A stretch of 64,000 nucleotides of DNA from Rhodospirillales bacterium (GTDB taxonomy: Bacteria; Pseudomonadota; Alphaproteobacteria; Dongiales; Dongiaceae). Position numbers and translations under genes: made by a program. Under the pieces are notes generated by a model. That model saw only the letters and a program-made list of their open reading frames with translations. It did not search any database and was not told where the DNA came from. The first letter of the stretch is position 1, and each line of letters starts with the position of its first letter. Positions 18,461 to 27,861 of the stretch are shown here, piece after piece. The stretch lies in contig VFKA01000004.1 of assembly GCA_009885795.1 (NCBI GenBank), positions 1 to 64,000 of the forward strand. The letters are read 5' to 3'.

Positions 18461-19438
18461 TTGAACGCCATCCTCGTCACCGTCCTCAAACGCCTGGGTC
18501 TGGGCGTCATCACGCTCTTCGTCGTCTCCATCATCATCTCCTTCGTCTTCGAATTGCTGCCGGGCGACTTCGCCAAGGCCATTCTCGGCCAGTCGGCGAC
18601 ACCCGAGACGGTGGCCGCGTTCCAGCGCGAGAAGGGCCTCGACCGCCCGCCGGTCGAGCGCTACCTCAAATGGATCGGCGGCGTGGTCGTGGGCGATTTC
18701 GGCGAATCCTATTCCGGCGCCGGCAGCCTCGGCGGATCGAAGAGGCCGGTGGCCAAGCTCATCGCGCCGCGCCTTAGCAACACGCTGTTCCTGGCCGCGA
18801 CCGCGGCGATCGTCGCCGTGCCGCTGGCGTTGGTGCTGGGCCTGCTGGCGGCGCTTTACCGCAACAGCCTGTTCGACCGGGTCGTGAACGTCGTCACCCT
18901 CACCTCGATCTCGACGCCCGAGTTCTTTGTCGCCTACATCCTGATGCTGTTCCTCGCGGTGAAGCTGCCGTGGTTCTACGCGCTCGCCAACGTCTCCAGC
19001 GACACGCCGTTCCTGGAGCACCTCGCGCGCATCGCGCTGCCGGTGCTGACACTGGTGCTCGTCACCGTCGCGCAGATGATGCGCATGACGCGGGCCGCGA
19101 TCATCAACCTGCTGGCCAGCCCCTATATCGAGATGGCGCGGTTGAAGGGCGTGCCGCCGCGCCGCATCATCGTCCACCACGCGCTGCCCAATGCCTGGGC
19201 GCCGATCGCCAACGTCATCGCGCTCAACCTCGCCTATCTCGTGGTCGGCGTCGTCATCGTCGAGGTCGTCTTCACTTATCCGGGCATCGGCCAGCTCATG
19301 GTCGATGCGGTCTCCAAGCGCGACATGCCGGTGGTGCAGGGCTGCGCGCTCATCTTCGCCGCCACCTACATCCTGCTCAATCTGGTGGCCGACATCGTCG
19401 CCATCGTCACCAACCCGAGGCTGTTGCACCCGCGATGA
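18461..19438 (+). CDS. DppB-type ABC transporter permease
   Basis: A 325-residue inner-membrane permease with six predicted segments. Its binding-protein-dependent transport motif EMARLKGVPPRRIIVHHALP contacts the ATPase. The N-terminal hydrophobic VITLFVVSIIISFVFELLPG is typical of DppB/OppB. The start appears to be TTG at 18461; no better in-frame ATG precedes the first helix. Its stop overlaps the next start (ATGA). Confidence 0.88.
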   Translation: MNAILVTVLKRLGLGVITLFVVSIIISFVFELLPGDFAKAILGQSATPETVAAFQREKGLDRPPVERYLKWIGGVVVGDFGESYSGAGSLGGSKRPVAKLIAPRLSNTLFLAATAAIVAVPLALVLGLLAALYRNSLFDRVVNVVTLTSISTPEFFVAYILMLFLAVKLPWFYALANVSSDTPFLEHLARIALPVLTLVLVTVAQMMRMTRAAIINLLASPYIEMARLKGVPPRRIIVHHALPNAWAPIANVIALNLAYLVVGVVIVEVVFTYPGIGQLMVDAVSKRDMPVVQGCALIFAATYILLNLVADIVAIVTNPRLLHPR

Positions 19439-20325
19439 CCGCAACCCCGACCAGCCAACTTGCCGAGCGCGCTCCCACGATCGTCCGCGCCAGCGCCGGA
19501 CAACGGGCGTGGCGCGCGCTCATGAAGGCGCCGCCGACCGCCTGGTTCGGACTCGTCGTGGTGACGGCCTATATTCTTATCGCGGTCCTGGCGCCGGCGA
19601 TCGCGCCCTACCCCGAGACCGAGCTTGTGGGCAATGCCTATGAGGAATGGAGCGAGGTCTTCCCTCTCGGCACCGACCAGCTCGGCCGGGACATGCTGTC
19701 GCGGCTCATCTACGGCGCGCGCAACACCATCGGCATCGCCTTCGTGACCACGGCGCTGTCGTTCGTACTCGGCGGGTTGCTCGGGCTGCTGGCGGTGGTG
19801 CTGGGCGGCTGGATCGACCAGGTCCTGGGGCGCGCCATCGACGTCCTCATGGCGATCCCGCAGCTCATCTTCGCGCTGGTGCTGCTGTCGATCCTGGGCG
19901 CCTCGGTGGTCAACCTCATTCTCATCATCGCGGTGCTCGACTCGACACGCGTCTTCCGCCTGACCCGGGCGGTCGCCATGAACGTCGTCGTGCTCGATTT
20001 CGTCGAAGCGGCGCGGTTGCAAGGCGAGAAGCTCGGCTGGATCATGACCCGCGAGATCCTGCCCAACATCCTGCCGCCCCTGGTGGCGGAGTTCGGCTTG
20101 CGCTTCTGTTTCGTCTTCCTCACCATCAGCGCGCTTTCCTTCCTCGGCCTCGGCATCCAGCCGCCGACCGCCGATTGGGGATCGATGGTGCGCGAGAATG
20201 CCACCCTCATCAATTACGGCGACATCACCCCGCTTCTGGCGGCGGGCGCGATCGCGCTGCTGACGGTCTCGATCAATTTCATCGTCGACTGGTTCCTCCA
20301 TAAGACCAGCGGGCTCAAGGAATGA
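19435..20325 (+). CDS. DppC-type ABC transporter permease
   Basis: A 296-residue partner permease. It has the N-terminal helix, the periplasmic HPLGTDxxGRD-like motif (here FPLGTDQLGRDMLSRLIYG), and the coupling motif EAARLQGEKLGWIMTREILP. ATG at 19435 overlaps the DppB-type stop and its own stop overlaps the ATPase start (ATGA), so three genes are translationally chained. Confidence 0.9.
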   Translation: MTATPTSQLAERAPTIVRASAGQRAWRALMKAPPTAWFGLVVVTAYILIAVLAPAIAPYPETELVGNAYEEWSEVFPLGTDQLGRDMLSRLIYGARNTIGIAFVTTALSFVLGGLLGLLAVVLGGWIDQVLGRAIDVLMAIPQLIFALVLLSILGASVVNLILIIAVLDSTRVFRLTRAVAMNVVVLDFVEAARLQGEKLGWIMTREILPNILPPLVAEFGLRFCFVFLTISALSFLGLGIQPPTADWGSMVRENATLINYGDITPLLAAGAIALLTVSINFIVDWFLHKTSGLKE

Positions 20326-21938
20326 GCGCCGGCGACGCCCTGCTGCGCATCCGAGGGCTTAGGATCGAAGGCCAGAGCGAGGACACTTGGCACGAGATCA
20401 TCAAGGGCATCGACCTCGATCTGAAGCGCGGCGAAGTTCTCGGCCTCATCGGCGAATCGGGGGCCGGCAAATCGACCATCGGGCTCGCCGCCATGGGCTA
20501 CGCGAGGCCCGGCTGCCGCATCACCGCCGGCACCATCGAGTTCGACGGCGTCGACCTCGCCCGGCTCGACGAGGCGGCCAAGCGCAAGATTTGGGGAGCC
20601 CGCATCTCCTACGTCGCGCAATCGGCGGCCGCCGCTTTCAACCCGGCGCACCAACTGGCCGACCAGTTCGCCGAGGCGCCGCTGTGGCACGGCCGCATGG
20701 GCGCGGACGAATGCCGTCGCGCGGCCGTGGACCTCTACCGGCGCCTGCAACTGCCCACGCCCGAGACCATCGGCGACCGCTATCCCCACCAGGTATCGGG
20801 CGGACAATTGCAGCGCGCGATGACGGCGATGGCCATGTCGTGCCGCCCCGATCTCATCGTGTTCGACGAGCCGACGACGGCGCTCGACGTGACGACGCAG
20901 ATCGAGGTGCTGGCCGCCATCAAGGACACGATCAAGCAATACGGCACCGCCGCCCTCTACATCACCCACGATTTGGCGGTGGTGGCGCAGATGGCCGACC
21001 GGATCATGGTCCTGCGCTATGGCGAGCTGGTGGAAGAGGCGCCGACGGCCCAGATGCTGTCGAACCCGCAAAAGGCCTATACCAAGTCGCTGTGGGCGGT
21101 GCGTTCGCTCAGGAAGGACGAGGAGCGCGGCGAACAGCCGCTGCTGTCGGTGAAGGGCGTCAGCGCCAGCTACGGCGCGGTCCAGGTCCTGCATGACGTG
21201 AGCGTCGAGGTGCCGCGCGGGCGCACCGTCGCCGTCGTCGGCGAATCGGGATCGGGCAAGTCGACGCTTGCCCGCGCCATCACCGGCTTGCTGCCGCCGA
21301 CTCAAGGGACCGTCGTCTTCGACGGCAAGCCGCTGCCGCCCGCGCTCAAATCCCGTTCGAAGGATTTGCTGCGGCGCGTGCAGATGATCTACCAGATGCC
21401 CGATACCGCGCTCAATCCGCGCCGGCGCGTGCGCGACATCATCGGCCGGCCGGTGAAACATTTCCTTGGCCTGGGCGGAGCCGCGCTCGACCGGCGCATC
21501 GCCGAACTATTGGCCATGACCGAGCTCGACGAGCAATTCATGGAGCGGCTGCCCAGCGAATTGTCGGGCGGACAGAAGCAGCGCGTGTGCATCGCCCGGG
21601 CGCTGGCGGCCGAGCCGGAGCTCATCATCTGCGACGAGGTGACCTCGGCGCTCGACCAGATCGTGGCCGAGGAGATCCTGAAGCTGCTGCTGCGGCTGCA
21701 AAAAGAACTCAAGGTCTCGTATCTCTACATCACCCACGATCTGGCGACCGTGAAGGCGATCGCCGACGAGATCGTCGTCATGTATCGGGGCCGCGTGGTG
21801 CAGAGCGGCATGAAGAGCCGCGTCTTATCGCCCCCGCATCACGAATACACCGACCTGCTGCTGTCCTCGGTGCCCGAGATGAAGGTCGGCTGGCTCGACG
21901 ACGTGCTGGCCAGGCGGCGGCCGGGCGCGAACGCTTAA
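20322..21938 (+). CDS. Fused DppD-DppF-type ABC transporter ATPase
   Basis: A 538-residue protein with two complete ABC domains in tandem: Walker A GESGAGKST (44-52) with signature VSGGQLQRAM and Walker B LIVFDEPTTALD; then GESGSGKST (about 306-314) with LSGGQKQRVC and LIICDEVTSALD. The peptide-transporter ATPases are usually two genes (dppD, dppF); the fusion guarantees one-to-one stoichiometry. It completes the transporter begun at 16653. Confidence 0.92.
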   Translation: MSAGDALLRIRGLRIEGQSEDTWHEIIKGIDLDLKRGEVLGLIGESGAGKSTIGLAAMGYARPGCRITAGTIEFDGVDLARLDEAAKRKIWGARISYVAQSAAAAFNPAHQLADQFAEAPLWHGRMGADECRRAAVDLYRRLQLPTPETIGDRYPHQVSGGQLQRAMTAMAMSCRPDLIVFDEPTTALDVTTQIEVLAAIKDTIKQYGTAALYITHDLAVVAQMADRIMVLRYGELVEEAPTAQMLSNPQKAYTKSLWAVRSLRKDEERGEQPLLSVKGVSASYGAVQVLHDVSVEVPRGRTVAVVGESGSGKSTLARAITGLLPPTQGTVVFDGKPLPPALKSRSKDLLRRVQMIYQMPDTALNPRRRVRDIIGRPVKHFLGLGGAALDRRIAELLAMTELDEQFMERLPSELSGGQKQRVCIARALAAEPELIICDEVTSALDQIVAEEILKLLLRLQKELKVSYLYITHDLATVKAIADEIVVMYRGRVVQSGMKSRVLSPPHHEYTDLLLSSVPEMKVGWLDDVLARRRPGANA

Positions 21939-21952
21939 GATAGAGCATCGCG

Positions 21953-23161
21953 TTGCGGCCTTCGATCGCCCGTCTGTTCGCTCTTGCCGTCTTGGCCATC
22001 GCCGGCGACGCGCACGCCGATTCGTTGCCGGCGCGCTTCGAGGACGCGGCGGCGGCGGCGCGCGGCCAGACGGTCTATTTCAACGCCTGGGGCGGCAACG
22101 AGCGCATCAACGCCTACATCGCCTGGGCCGGCGAAAGGGTGCGGGCGCTTCATGGCGTCCGGCTTCGCCATGTGAAGCTCGCCGATACCGCCGAGGCCGT
22201 CGCCCGCGTACTCGCCGAGAAGACGGCCGGACGCGACGATGGCGGCTCGGTCGATCTCATCTGGATCAATGGCGAAAACTTCGCGGCGATGAAGCAGGCG
22301 GGCCTTCTGGCCGGCCCGTTCGTCCACCTGTTGCCCGGATTCGGTATGGTCGATGTGGAGACCAAGCCCACGACCACGGTCGATTTCACCATTCCCGTCG
22401 AGGGGCTCGAAGCGCCCTGGGGCATGGCCCAACTCGTGTTCCTGCACGACAGGGCCCGGGTACCTAAGCCGCCGCGGCGCATCGCCGATTTCCCGGCCTG
22501 GGCCGCGGCCCATCCCGGCCGGTTCACCTATCCGGCGCCGCCGGACTTCACCGGGACGACGTTCCTCAAACAGGCGCTCCATGCGACCATCGGCGATCCG
22601 TCCGTGCTGCAACGGGCGCCGGCGCCGGGCGAGGCGGCGACCCTGTCGCGGCCGCTGTGGGATTTCCTCGAGGCGCTTCACCCCTATCTGTGGCGGGCGG
22701 GGCGAAGTTTTCCGCTGAGCGATCAGCACCTGCGCCAACTGCTCGACGACGGCGAAATCGATATCGCCTTCTCCTTCAACCCCGGGGAGGCCTCGTCGGC
22801 CATCGCCGCAGGTCTGCTGCCGGAAACGGTGCGCACCTATGTCCTCGACGGCGGCACCATCGCCAACACGCATTTCCTCGCCATCCCCTTCAACGCCAGC
22901 GCCAAGGCCGGCGCCATGGTCGTCGCCGATTTCCTGCTGTCGCCGGAGGCGCAGGCGCGCAAGCAGGATCCGCGCATATGGGGCGATCCGACCGTGCTCG
23001 CCATGGACAAGCTGCCGGCGGCGGCCCGCGCGCTGTTCGACGCGCTGCCGCTGGGCGTGGCGACGCTGACGCCGGCCGAGCTCGGCCCGGCCTTGCCCGA
23101 GCCGCATCCGGCCTGGATGAGCGAGATCGAATCGCTGTGGCGCCAGCGTTACGGCACTTGA
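21953..23161 (+). CDS. YnjB-like ABC transporter substrate-binding protein
   Basis: A 402-residue extracellular solute-binding protein related to E. coli YnjB. A signal peptide (RPSIARLFALAVLAIAGDAH-AD) supports the TTG start at 21953, even though no clear Shine-Dalgarno is visible. Motifs include VYFNAWGGNERINAYIAW and DLIWINGENFAAMK. It overlaps the permease gene at TTGA and is the specificity subunit of a YnjBCD-type importer, whose natural substrate is not established in general (thiamine/polyamine-like ligands have been guessed for relatives). Confidence 0.8.
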   Translation: MRPSIARLFALAVLAIAGDAHADSLPARFEDAAAAARGQTVYFNAWGGNERINAYIAWAGERVRALHGVRLRHVKLADTAEAVARVLAEKTAGRDDGGSVDLIWINGENFAAMKQAGLLAGPFVHLLPGFGMVDVETKPTTTVDFTIPVEGLEAPWGMAQLVFLHDRARVPKPPRRIADFPAWAAAHPGRFTYPAPPDFTGTTFLKQALHATIGDPSVLQRAPAPGEAATLSRPLWDFLEALHPYLWRAGRSFPLSDQHLRQLLDDGEIDIAFSFNPGEASSAIAAGLLPETVRTYVLDGGTIANTHFLAIPFNASAKAGAMVVADFLLSPEAQARKQDPRIWGDPTVLAMDKLPAAARALFDALPLGVATLTPAELGPALPEPHPAWMSEIESLWRQRYGT

Positions 23162-24864
23162 GCGGCGGCGGGGCGGACCGCCAGGGCTGGCTGAGGCTTG
23201 CCCCCGGCGTCACGCTGGCGATGTCGCTGACGCCGATTGGCGCCGGATTGATCGGCACCATCCTGCCGGCCTTCGGATGGATGCCGGCGATCGGCGCCGT
23301 CGATCCGGGTCTGGGCGCGTGGGTGGCGCTCTTGGCCCAGCTGGAATTGCCGGGCGCGGTCATGCTCACGGTTTGGACCGGGCTTGCCGGCACCGGCCTG
23401 TCGCTCGCCCTGGCACTCGGCTTCGTCGCCACCAGCCATCACCGGCCGCTGTTCCGGCGGCTTACCGGCTGGCTCGCCCCGGTCCTCTCGTTGCCGCATG
23501 CGGCGCTTGCCATCGGTCTCGCGTTCATGATCGCGCCCAGCGGCTGGATCGCGCGCCTGCTGTCGCCGTGGGCGACCGGCTGGGGCGTGCCGCCCGACCT
23601 TTGGACCGACCGCGACCCCTTGGGGCTCGGCCTCATCCTCGGGCTCGTGCTCAAGGAGACGCCTTATCTTCTGCTCGCGATCCTGGCGGCGCTCAGCCAT
23701 CTCGATCCGGCGCGCGATCTCGCCGCGGCGCGCACGCTTGGCTATACCCCGGCGAAGGCTTGGCTGAAGGTCGTCGGCCCACGGCTTTACCCGCTGTTGC
23801 GCCTTCCGCTCTATGCGGTGCTGGCCTACGCGCTCTCGGTCGTCGACATGGCGCTCATCCTCGCACCCGCGACTCCGCCGCCGCTGTCGGTGCTGATCTT
23901 GCGCTGGTTCCATGACCCGGATTTGGCGCTGCGGCTGCAGGCGGCGGCGGCATCCTGCCTGCAGCTCGGCCTGGTCGGCGCCGCGATCCTGGGTTGGGCG
24001 GCCATGGAGACGATCGTGACGCGGCTGGCCCGCCCGTGGCTGACCGACGGAAAGCGCGGGCGAGCCGGCGCCGCGGCGCGGCGATTCTTGGCCGCGCTCC
24101 AGGTCGCGACCCTGGGCTTGAGCGCGGCGTCGATCGCTGCCCTTGCACTCTGGTCGGTGGCCGGGCGCTGGCGGTTCCCGGACGATCTGCCAGCCGTGCT
24201 GTCGATGAATGCCTGGGCGGCACAGGGCCGGCGCCTGGCCGAACCCGCGATCGCGACGCTCGCTCTCGGGCTTCTCGCCACCGCGATCGCGCTCGCGCTG
24301 ACGATCGCCTGCCTCGAGAACGAGCAGCGCCGCGGCATCAGGCTTGGGTCGCGCGGCCTGATTCTACTTTATCTTCCGCTGCTGGCGCCGCAGATCGCCT
24401 TTCTGCCCGGCGCGCAGATCGTCATGATCGCGGCCGGCATTGATGGCGGCGCCTTGGCGGTCTTGTGGTGCCATCTGCTCTACGTCCTGCCCTATGTGTT
24501 CCTGTCGCTGGGCGACGCCTACCGGCGGCTCGACATGCGCCACGTCGATGCGGCAAGCAGCCTCGGCGCCGGCCCGTGGACGATCCTGTGGCGGGTGAAG
24601 CTGCCGCTGCTGCTGGGGCCGCTCCTCGCCGCCGGCGCGGTCGGCTTTGCCGTCAGCGTCGCCCTTTACGTGCCGACGGTCTTCGCCGGCGGCGGGCGAA
24701 TCTCGACGCTTGCCATCGAGGCGGTCAACGCCATGGCCGGCGCCGATCGGCGTGCGATCGGCGTTGCCGCTTCGCTGCAGGCCTTTCTGCCGCTCGTTGC
24801 CTATGCGCTGGCGATTCTCGTCCCGGCGGCCATCGGCCGGCGCCGAGTCGGGCGTGCGCCATGA
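23158..24864 (+). CDS. YnjC-like fused ABC transporter permease
   Basis: A 568-residue membrane protein consisting of two permease halves in tandem (about residues 20-285 and 305-565), each with the coupling loop: AAARTLGYTPAKAWLKVVGP in half 1 and DAASSLGAGPWTILWRVKLP in half 2. This is the ThiP/FbpB/YnjC architecture. The start is a TTG at 23158 that overlaps the binding-protein stop (TTGA). Two successive TTG-initiated genes suggest deliberately low, coupled expression. Confidence 0.82.
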   Translation: MSGGGADRQGWLRLAPGVTLAMSLTPIGAGLIGTILPAFGWMPAIGAVDPGLGAWVALLAQLELPGAVMLTVWTGLAGTGLSLALALGFVATSHHRPLFRRLTGWLAPVLSLPHAALAIGLAFMIAPSGWIARLLSPWATGWGVPPDLWTDRDPLGLGLILGLVLKETPYLLLAILAALSHLDPARDLAAARTLGYTPAKAWLKVVGPRLYPLLRLPLYAVLAYALSVVDMALILAPATPPPLSVLILRWFHDPDLALRLQAAAASCLQLGLVGAAILGWAAMETIVTRLARPWLTDGKRGRAGAAARRFLAALQVATLGLSAASIAALALWSVAGRWRFPDDLPAVLSMNAWAAQGRRLAEPAIATLALGLLATAIALALTIACLENEQRRGIRLGSRGLILLYLPLLAPQIAFLPGAQIVMIAAGIDGGALAVLWCHLLYVLPYVFLSLGDAYRRLDMRHVDAASSLGAGPWTILWRVKLPLLLGPLLAAGAVGFAVSVALYVPTVFAGGGRISTLAIEAVNAMAGADRRAIGVAASLQAFLPLVAYALAILVPAAIGRRRVGRAP

Positions 24865-25538
24865 GCCCGGGCGCGACCGGCGGCCGGCTCGATCTCGACA
24901 AGGTGACGCTCTGGATCGGGCCGCGACAGTTGTTCGAGCCGCTGACGCTTTCGCTCGCCGCCGGAACCATTGCTTCCATCATGGGGCCGAGCGGCAGCGG
25001 AAAATCCGCCCTTCTCGCCTGGATCGCTGGCGTCCCCATTCCGGCCTTTCGAGCCACGGGCCGCGTCGTACTCGATGGCCGCGATGTCACGGACCTGGCG
25101 CCCGAGAATCGCCGAATCGGGCTGGTCGCGCAGGATGACCGGCTTTTCCGGCACCTCCGAGTCGGCGAAAACCTAGAAATGGCGCTGCCTGCCGGCGAAC
25201 CTGTGGCAAAACGGCACCAGTTGGCGGAAAAATCGCTGACCCAGTTGGGCCTTGCCGGCTTCCAGCACCGCGACGTGGCCGGGCTTTCGGGGGGCGAACG
25301 GGCCCGGGTCAGCCTGTTGCGGGCGATGCTGGCGGAGCCCTTGGCGGTGCTTCTGGACGAGCCGTTTTCGAAGCTGGATTTGCCCCTTAGATCCCAGATT
25401 CGACAAGGATTCCTGGACTATATCCGAAACCGTTGCGTGCCCGCCCTGATCGCCACCCATGACAGCGCCGACGCCCAAACCGCCGGCGGACCGGTTCACA
25501 TTCTGGCGGGTCCGCCGGGCATTCTCGACGGCTTCTAA
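24861..25538 (+). CDS. YnjD-like ABC transporter ATP-binding protein
   Basis: A 225-residue single ABC domain: Walker A GPSGSGKSA (the last residue Ala rather than the usual Thr/Ser), Q-loop LVAQDDRLFRHL, signature LSGGERARVS, Walker B AVLLDEPFSKLD and switch His in IATHDS. The ATG at 24861 overlaps the permease stop (ATGA). It is short, without regulatory C-terminal domain, as in YnjD and ThiQ. Confidence 0.86.
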   Translation: MSPGATGGRLDLDKVTLWIGPRQLFEPLTLSLAAGTIASIMGPSGSGKSALLAWIAGVPIPAFRATGRVVLDGRDVTDLAPENRRIGLVAQDDRLFRHLRVGENLEMALPAGEPVAKRHQLAEKSLTQLGLAGFQHRDVAGLSGGERARVSLLRAMLAEPLAVLLDEPFSKLDLPLRSQIRQGFLDYIRNRCVPALIATHDSADAQTAGGPVHILAGPPGILDGF

Positions 25539-25552
25539 TGGCCCTGGCGGCT

Positions 25553-25581
25553 TTTGACTTTTTTGTGTCCATCCACTAAGG
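25553..25581 (+). promoter_or_regulatory. Predicted sigma70-type promoter of the OmpA-like lipoprotein gene
   Basis: TTGACT (25553-25558), a 17-base spacer containing a T-run, and TAAGGT (25576-25581). It lies 15 bases after the YnjD-like stop and about 130 bases before the lipoprotein ATG, leaving a long 5' leader. Confidence 0.6.
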
Positions 25582-25709
25582 TAGTTGCACTTCCAGCTTG
25601 GTCGTCGTAATTATTTCGGCGGGGCGGGAATCCGTTGGGGGGTTTGGGCCCTTTCGTGATCGAGGCGTTCCGACGCTCGCAAATTTTGGGGATTGAGGGA
25701 GAGGGATCT

Positions 25710-26555
25710 ATGTTCAAATTGAAAGTTTTGGGTGTTCTGGCGGCATTCGGCCTGCTTACGGCCTGCGCGTCGGACATCGAGCAAGTCCGCACAGTCGAGG
25801 CGACCGGCTCGCCATTCACCCGCGCGCTGACCGAGGAATACCGTCAGTTTACGATCTTCGAAGCCGACGAGATGTATGACTGGACCGACGCCAGCTACTT
25901 CGCCCGCAAGGGCTTGGCCGCGGCGGGCGGCGAGGTCGTTCTGCCCGAGGATACGGCTGCTTGGGATCTGCCGGCCGATAAGGTCGACGAGATCACGGCC
26001 GCCCGCGCCCGCCTCATAGCGGCGCTGGATGGCGGTGGCCGCGATCAGGCGCCCGAACTTGCGGCGCGCGCCCAAGGTCGTTTCGACTGCTGGGTCGAGC
26101 AGCAAGAAGAGAATCACCAGCCCGATCACATCGCGGCCTGCCGCGATGAGTTCTTCAAGGCCCTCGAGGAGCTCGAGGCGGCGCTGGCGCCGAAGGAAGC
26201 CATGGCCGAACCCGCAATGGCTCCGGAGACCTACCTGGTGCTGTTCGATTTCGACAAGTCCGACCTCAACGATGCCGGGCGCGCCGTGGTCGATCAGTTG
26301 CTCGCCGACGTGGCGGCTGGGGGCGCGGCTCCGGGGATCTCGCTCACCGGCCACGCCGACCGCGTCGGTCCGGAAGACTACAACATGGGGCTGTCGCTGC
26401 GCCGCGCGGATACCGTCCGCCAGGCGTTGATCGACGGCGGCGTCACGGCCGACCAGATCACGGTGTCGGGCCGCGGCGAATCCGAGAACGCGGTCCCGAC
26501 GGCCGACGGAGTCAAGGAACAGGCCAACCGTCGCGTCGAGATCATCGTTCAATAA
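25710..26555 (+). CDS. OmpA-family lipoprotein
   Basis: A 281-residue envelope protein. The N-terminus is a lipoprotein signal with lipobox LLTAC (C19). Residues 20-165 form a specific region of unknown function with a W-rich part and conserved WVEQQEENHQ. Residues about 170-281 form an OmpA-like peptidoglycan-binding domain (YLVLFDFDKSDLNDAGRAVV, then SLTGHADRVGPEDYNMGLSL and the closing ANRRVEIIV). The ATG at 25710 follows GAGGGAGAGGGA. It is probably anchored to the outer membrane and non-covalently bound to the wall. A strong terminator follows. Confidence 0.9.
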   Translation: MFKLKVLGVLAAFGLLTACASDIEQVRTVEATGSPFTRALTEEYRQFTIFEADEMYDWTDASYFARKGLAAAGGEVVLPEDTAAWDLPADKVDEITAARARLIAALDGGGRDQAPELAARAQGRFDCWVEQQEENHQPDHIAACRDEFFKALEELEAALAPKEAMAEPAMAPETYLVLFDFDKSDLNDAGRAVVDQLLADVAAGGAAPGISLTGHADRVGPEDYNMGLSLRRADTVRQALIDGGVTADQITVSGRGESENAVPTADGVKEQANRRVEIIVQ

Positions 26556-26582
26556 CCATACCGATCCTTCTTTAGGAAACTG

Positions 26583-26616
26583 GCGGCGCCGAGGCAACTC
26601 GGCGCCGCTTTGTTTT
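26583..26616 (+). terminator. Rho-independent terminator
   Basis: An 11-base perfect stem, GCGGCGCCGAG and CTCGGCGCCGC, with a GCAA tetraloop followed by TTTGTTTTT, 28 bases after the OmpA-like lipoprotein stop. Confidence 0.93.
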
Positions 26617-26708
26617 TCGGCCGGCGGCGGGTAGAATGAATTCGGGTTCCCCGCGGGCGCCGGACCGGTGTTCTCGGCCCCCTGGCCCCTCGGAGGTCGC
26701 CCGCCCCC

Positions 26709-27101
26709 ATGTACAGTAAGACGACCCGTTCCATCACGGTTACCGTCAAGCCCTTCTACCTCGAGGAGCAGTCCGAGCCGGAGGATGCGCGCTTCGTTTG
26801 GGCGTATCACGTTCGCATCGAGAACGGCGGCAAGGAGACCGTGCAGCTGCGCCATCGTTACTGGCGCATCACCGATTCAATGGGACGCGTGCAGGAGGTT
26901 CGCGGCGCCGGCGTCGTGGGCGAGCAACCGACCCTGAGACCGGGCGAGTCGTTCGAATACACGAGCGGCACGCCGCTTCCCACGCCATCGGGCATCATGG
27001 TCGGGAGCTATCGGATGGAAAGCACGGTCGGAGAGGTTTTCGACATCGACGTGCCGGCCTTTTCGCTCGACAGCCCGCACCAGCAAGCCCGGCTGAATTG
27101 A
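26709..27101 (+). CDS. apaG: ApaG (DUF525) protein
   Basis: A 130-residue FnIII-like single-domain protein with ApaG hallmarks: an [18 protein letters not shown] opening, [34 protein letters not shown] and [20 protein letters not shown]. Its biochemical role is uncertain; E. coli apaG is linked to cobalt resistance and magnesium efflux. It is near-universal in alphaproteobacteria, usually close to arg genes, here 2 kb away. Confidence 0.95.
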   Translation: MYSKTTRSITVTVKPFYLEEQSEPEDARFVWAYHVRIENGGKETVQLRHRYWRITDSMGRVQEVRGAGVVGEQPTLRPGESFEYTSGTPLPTPSGIMVGSYRMESTVGEVFDIDVPAFSLDSPHQQARLN

Positions 27102-27178
27102 TCGCCATCGCCGCCGGTTCCTTGGCGCCATCCGAACGTCCGAACCCGACATTCCCAAAAAAAGGCGGAAACCGGCCC

Positions 27179-27832
27179 ATGTCCCAACGACCCGAAGCCC
27201 CGAAGACGGCTCTCAAGATTCATCGGCTGCACGCGACCAAGCGGCCCAAGCGCGCCGAAGCCGAGGCGGCGGTACGGACGCTGATCCGTTGGGCCGGCGA
27301 CGACCCGGACCGGGAGGGATTGGCCGGCACGCCGGCGCGAGTCGCGCGCTCGTTCGAGGAATTCTTCTCCGGCTACGGCGAGGATCCCGTCGAACTCTTG
27401 CAGCGGACATTCGAGGAAACCGGCGGCTATGACGAGATGGTCGTCTTGCGCGACATCCGCTTCGAATCTCATTGCGAGCATCACCTGGCGCCGATCATCG
27501 GCCGGGCGCATATCGCCTATCTGCCGCGCAGCCGCGTGGTGGGTATCAGCAAGCTCGCCCGCGTGCTCGAGGTTTACAGCCGGCGCATGCAGATTCAGGA
27601 GAAACTGACGGCGCAGGTCGCCAACACCATCGAACAGGTCTTGCAGCCCAAGGGCGTCGCGGTCGTCATCGACGCCGCCCATCAGTGCATGACGACGCGC
27701 GGCGTCCATAAACCCGGCATGTCCATGGTGACGAGCCGCATGTTGGGGGCCTTCCGCACCGATCCGGCGACAAGGCGCGAGTTCCTCGCCATCATCGCCA
27801 GCCCATCGACGACGCAACTCGGAAACGTCTGA
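27179..27832 (+). CDS. folE: GTP cyclohydrolase I
   Basis: A 217-residue type I GTP cyclohydrolase, first step of tetrahydrofolate synthesis (GTP to 7,8-dihydroneopterin triphosphate). Zinc and active-site residues are visible: C and H in [20 protein letters not shown], and the second cysteine in [16 protein letters not shown]. The start ATG at 27179 follows GGCGGAAA. THF production is relevant to the C1 locus further right, though that link is only general. Confidence 0.95.
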   Translation: MSQRPEAPKTALKIHRLHATKRPKRAEAEAAVRTLIRWAGDDPDREGLAGTPARVARSFEEFFSGYGEDPVELLQRTFEETGGYDEMVVLRDIRFESHCEHHLAPIIGRAHIAYLPRSRVVGISKLARVLEVYSRRMQIQEKLTAQVANTIEQVLQPKGVAVVIDAAHQCMTTRGVHKPGMSMVTSRMLGAFRTDPATRREFLAIIASPSTTQLGNV

Positions 27833-27861
27833 CGGCCGGTACCGGCCCGGCCTACCTTCCC

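Noticed and set aside
19366-21461. Large minus-strand open frames (311 and 415 codons) opposite the ABC permease and ATPase genes
   Set aside because: Antisense shadows; the plus strand encodes intact transporter motifs with ATGA couplings.
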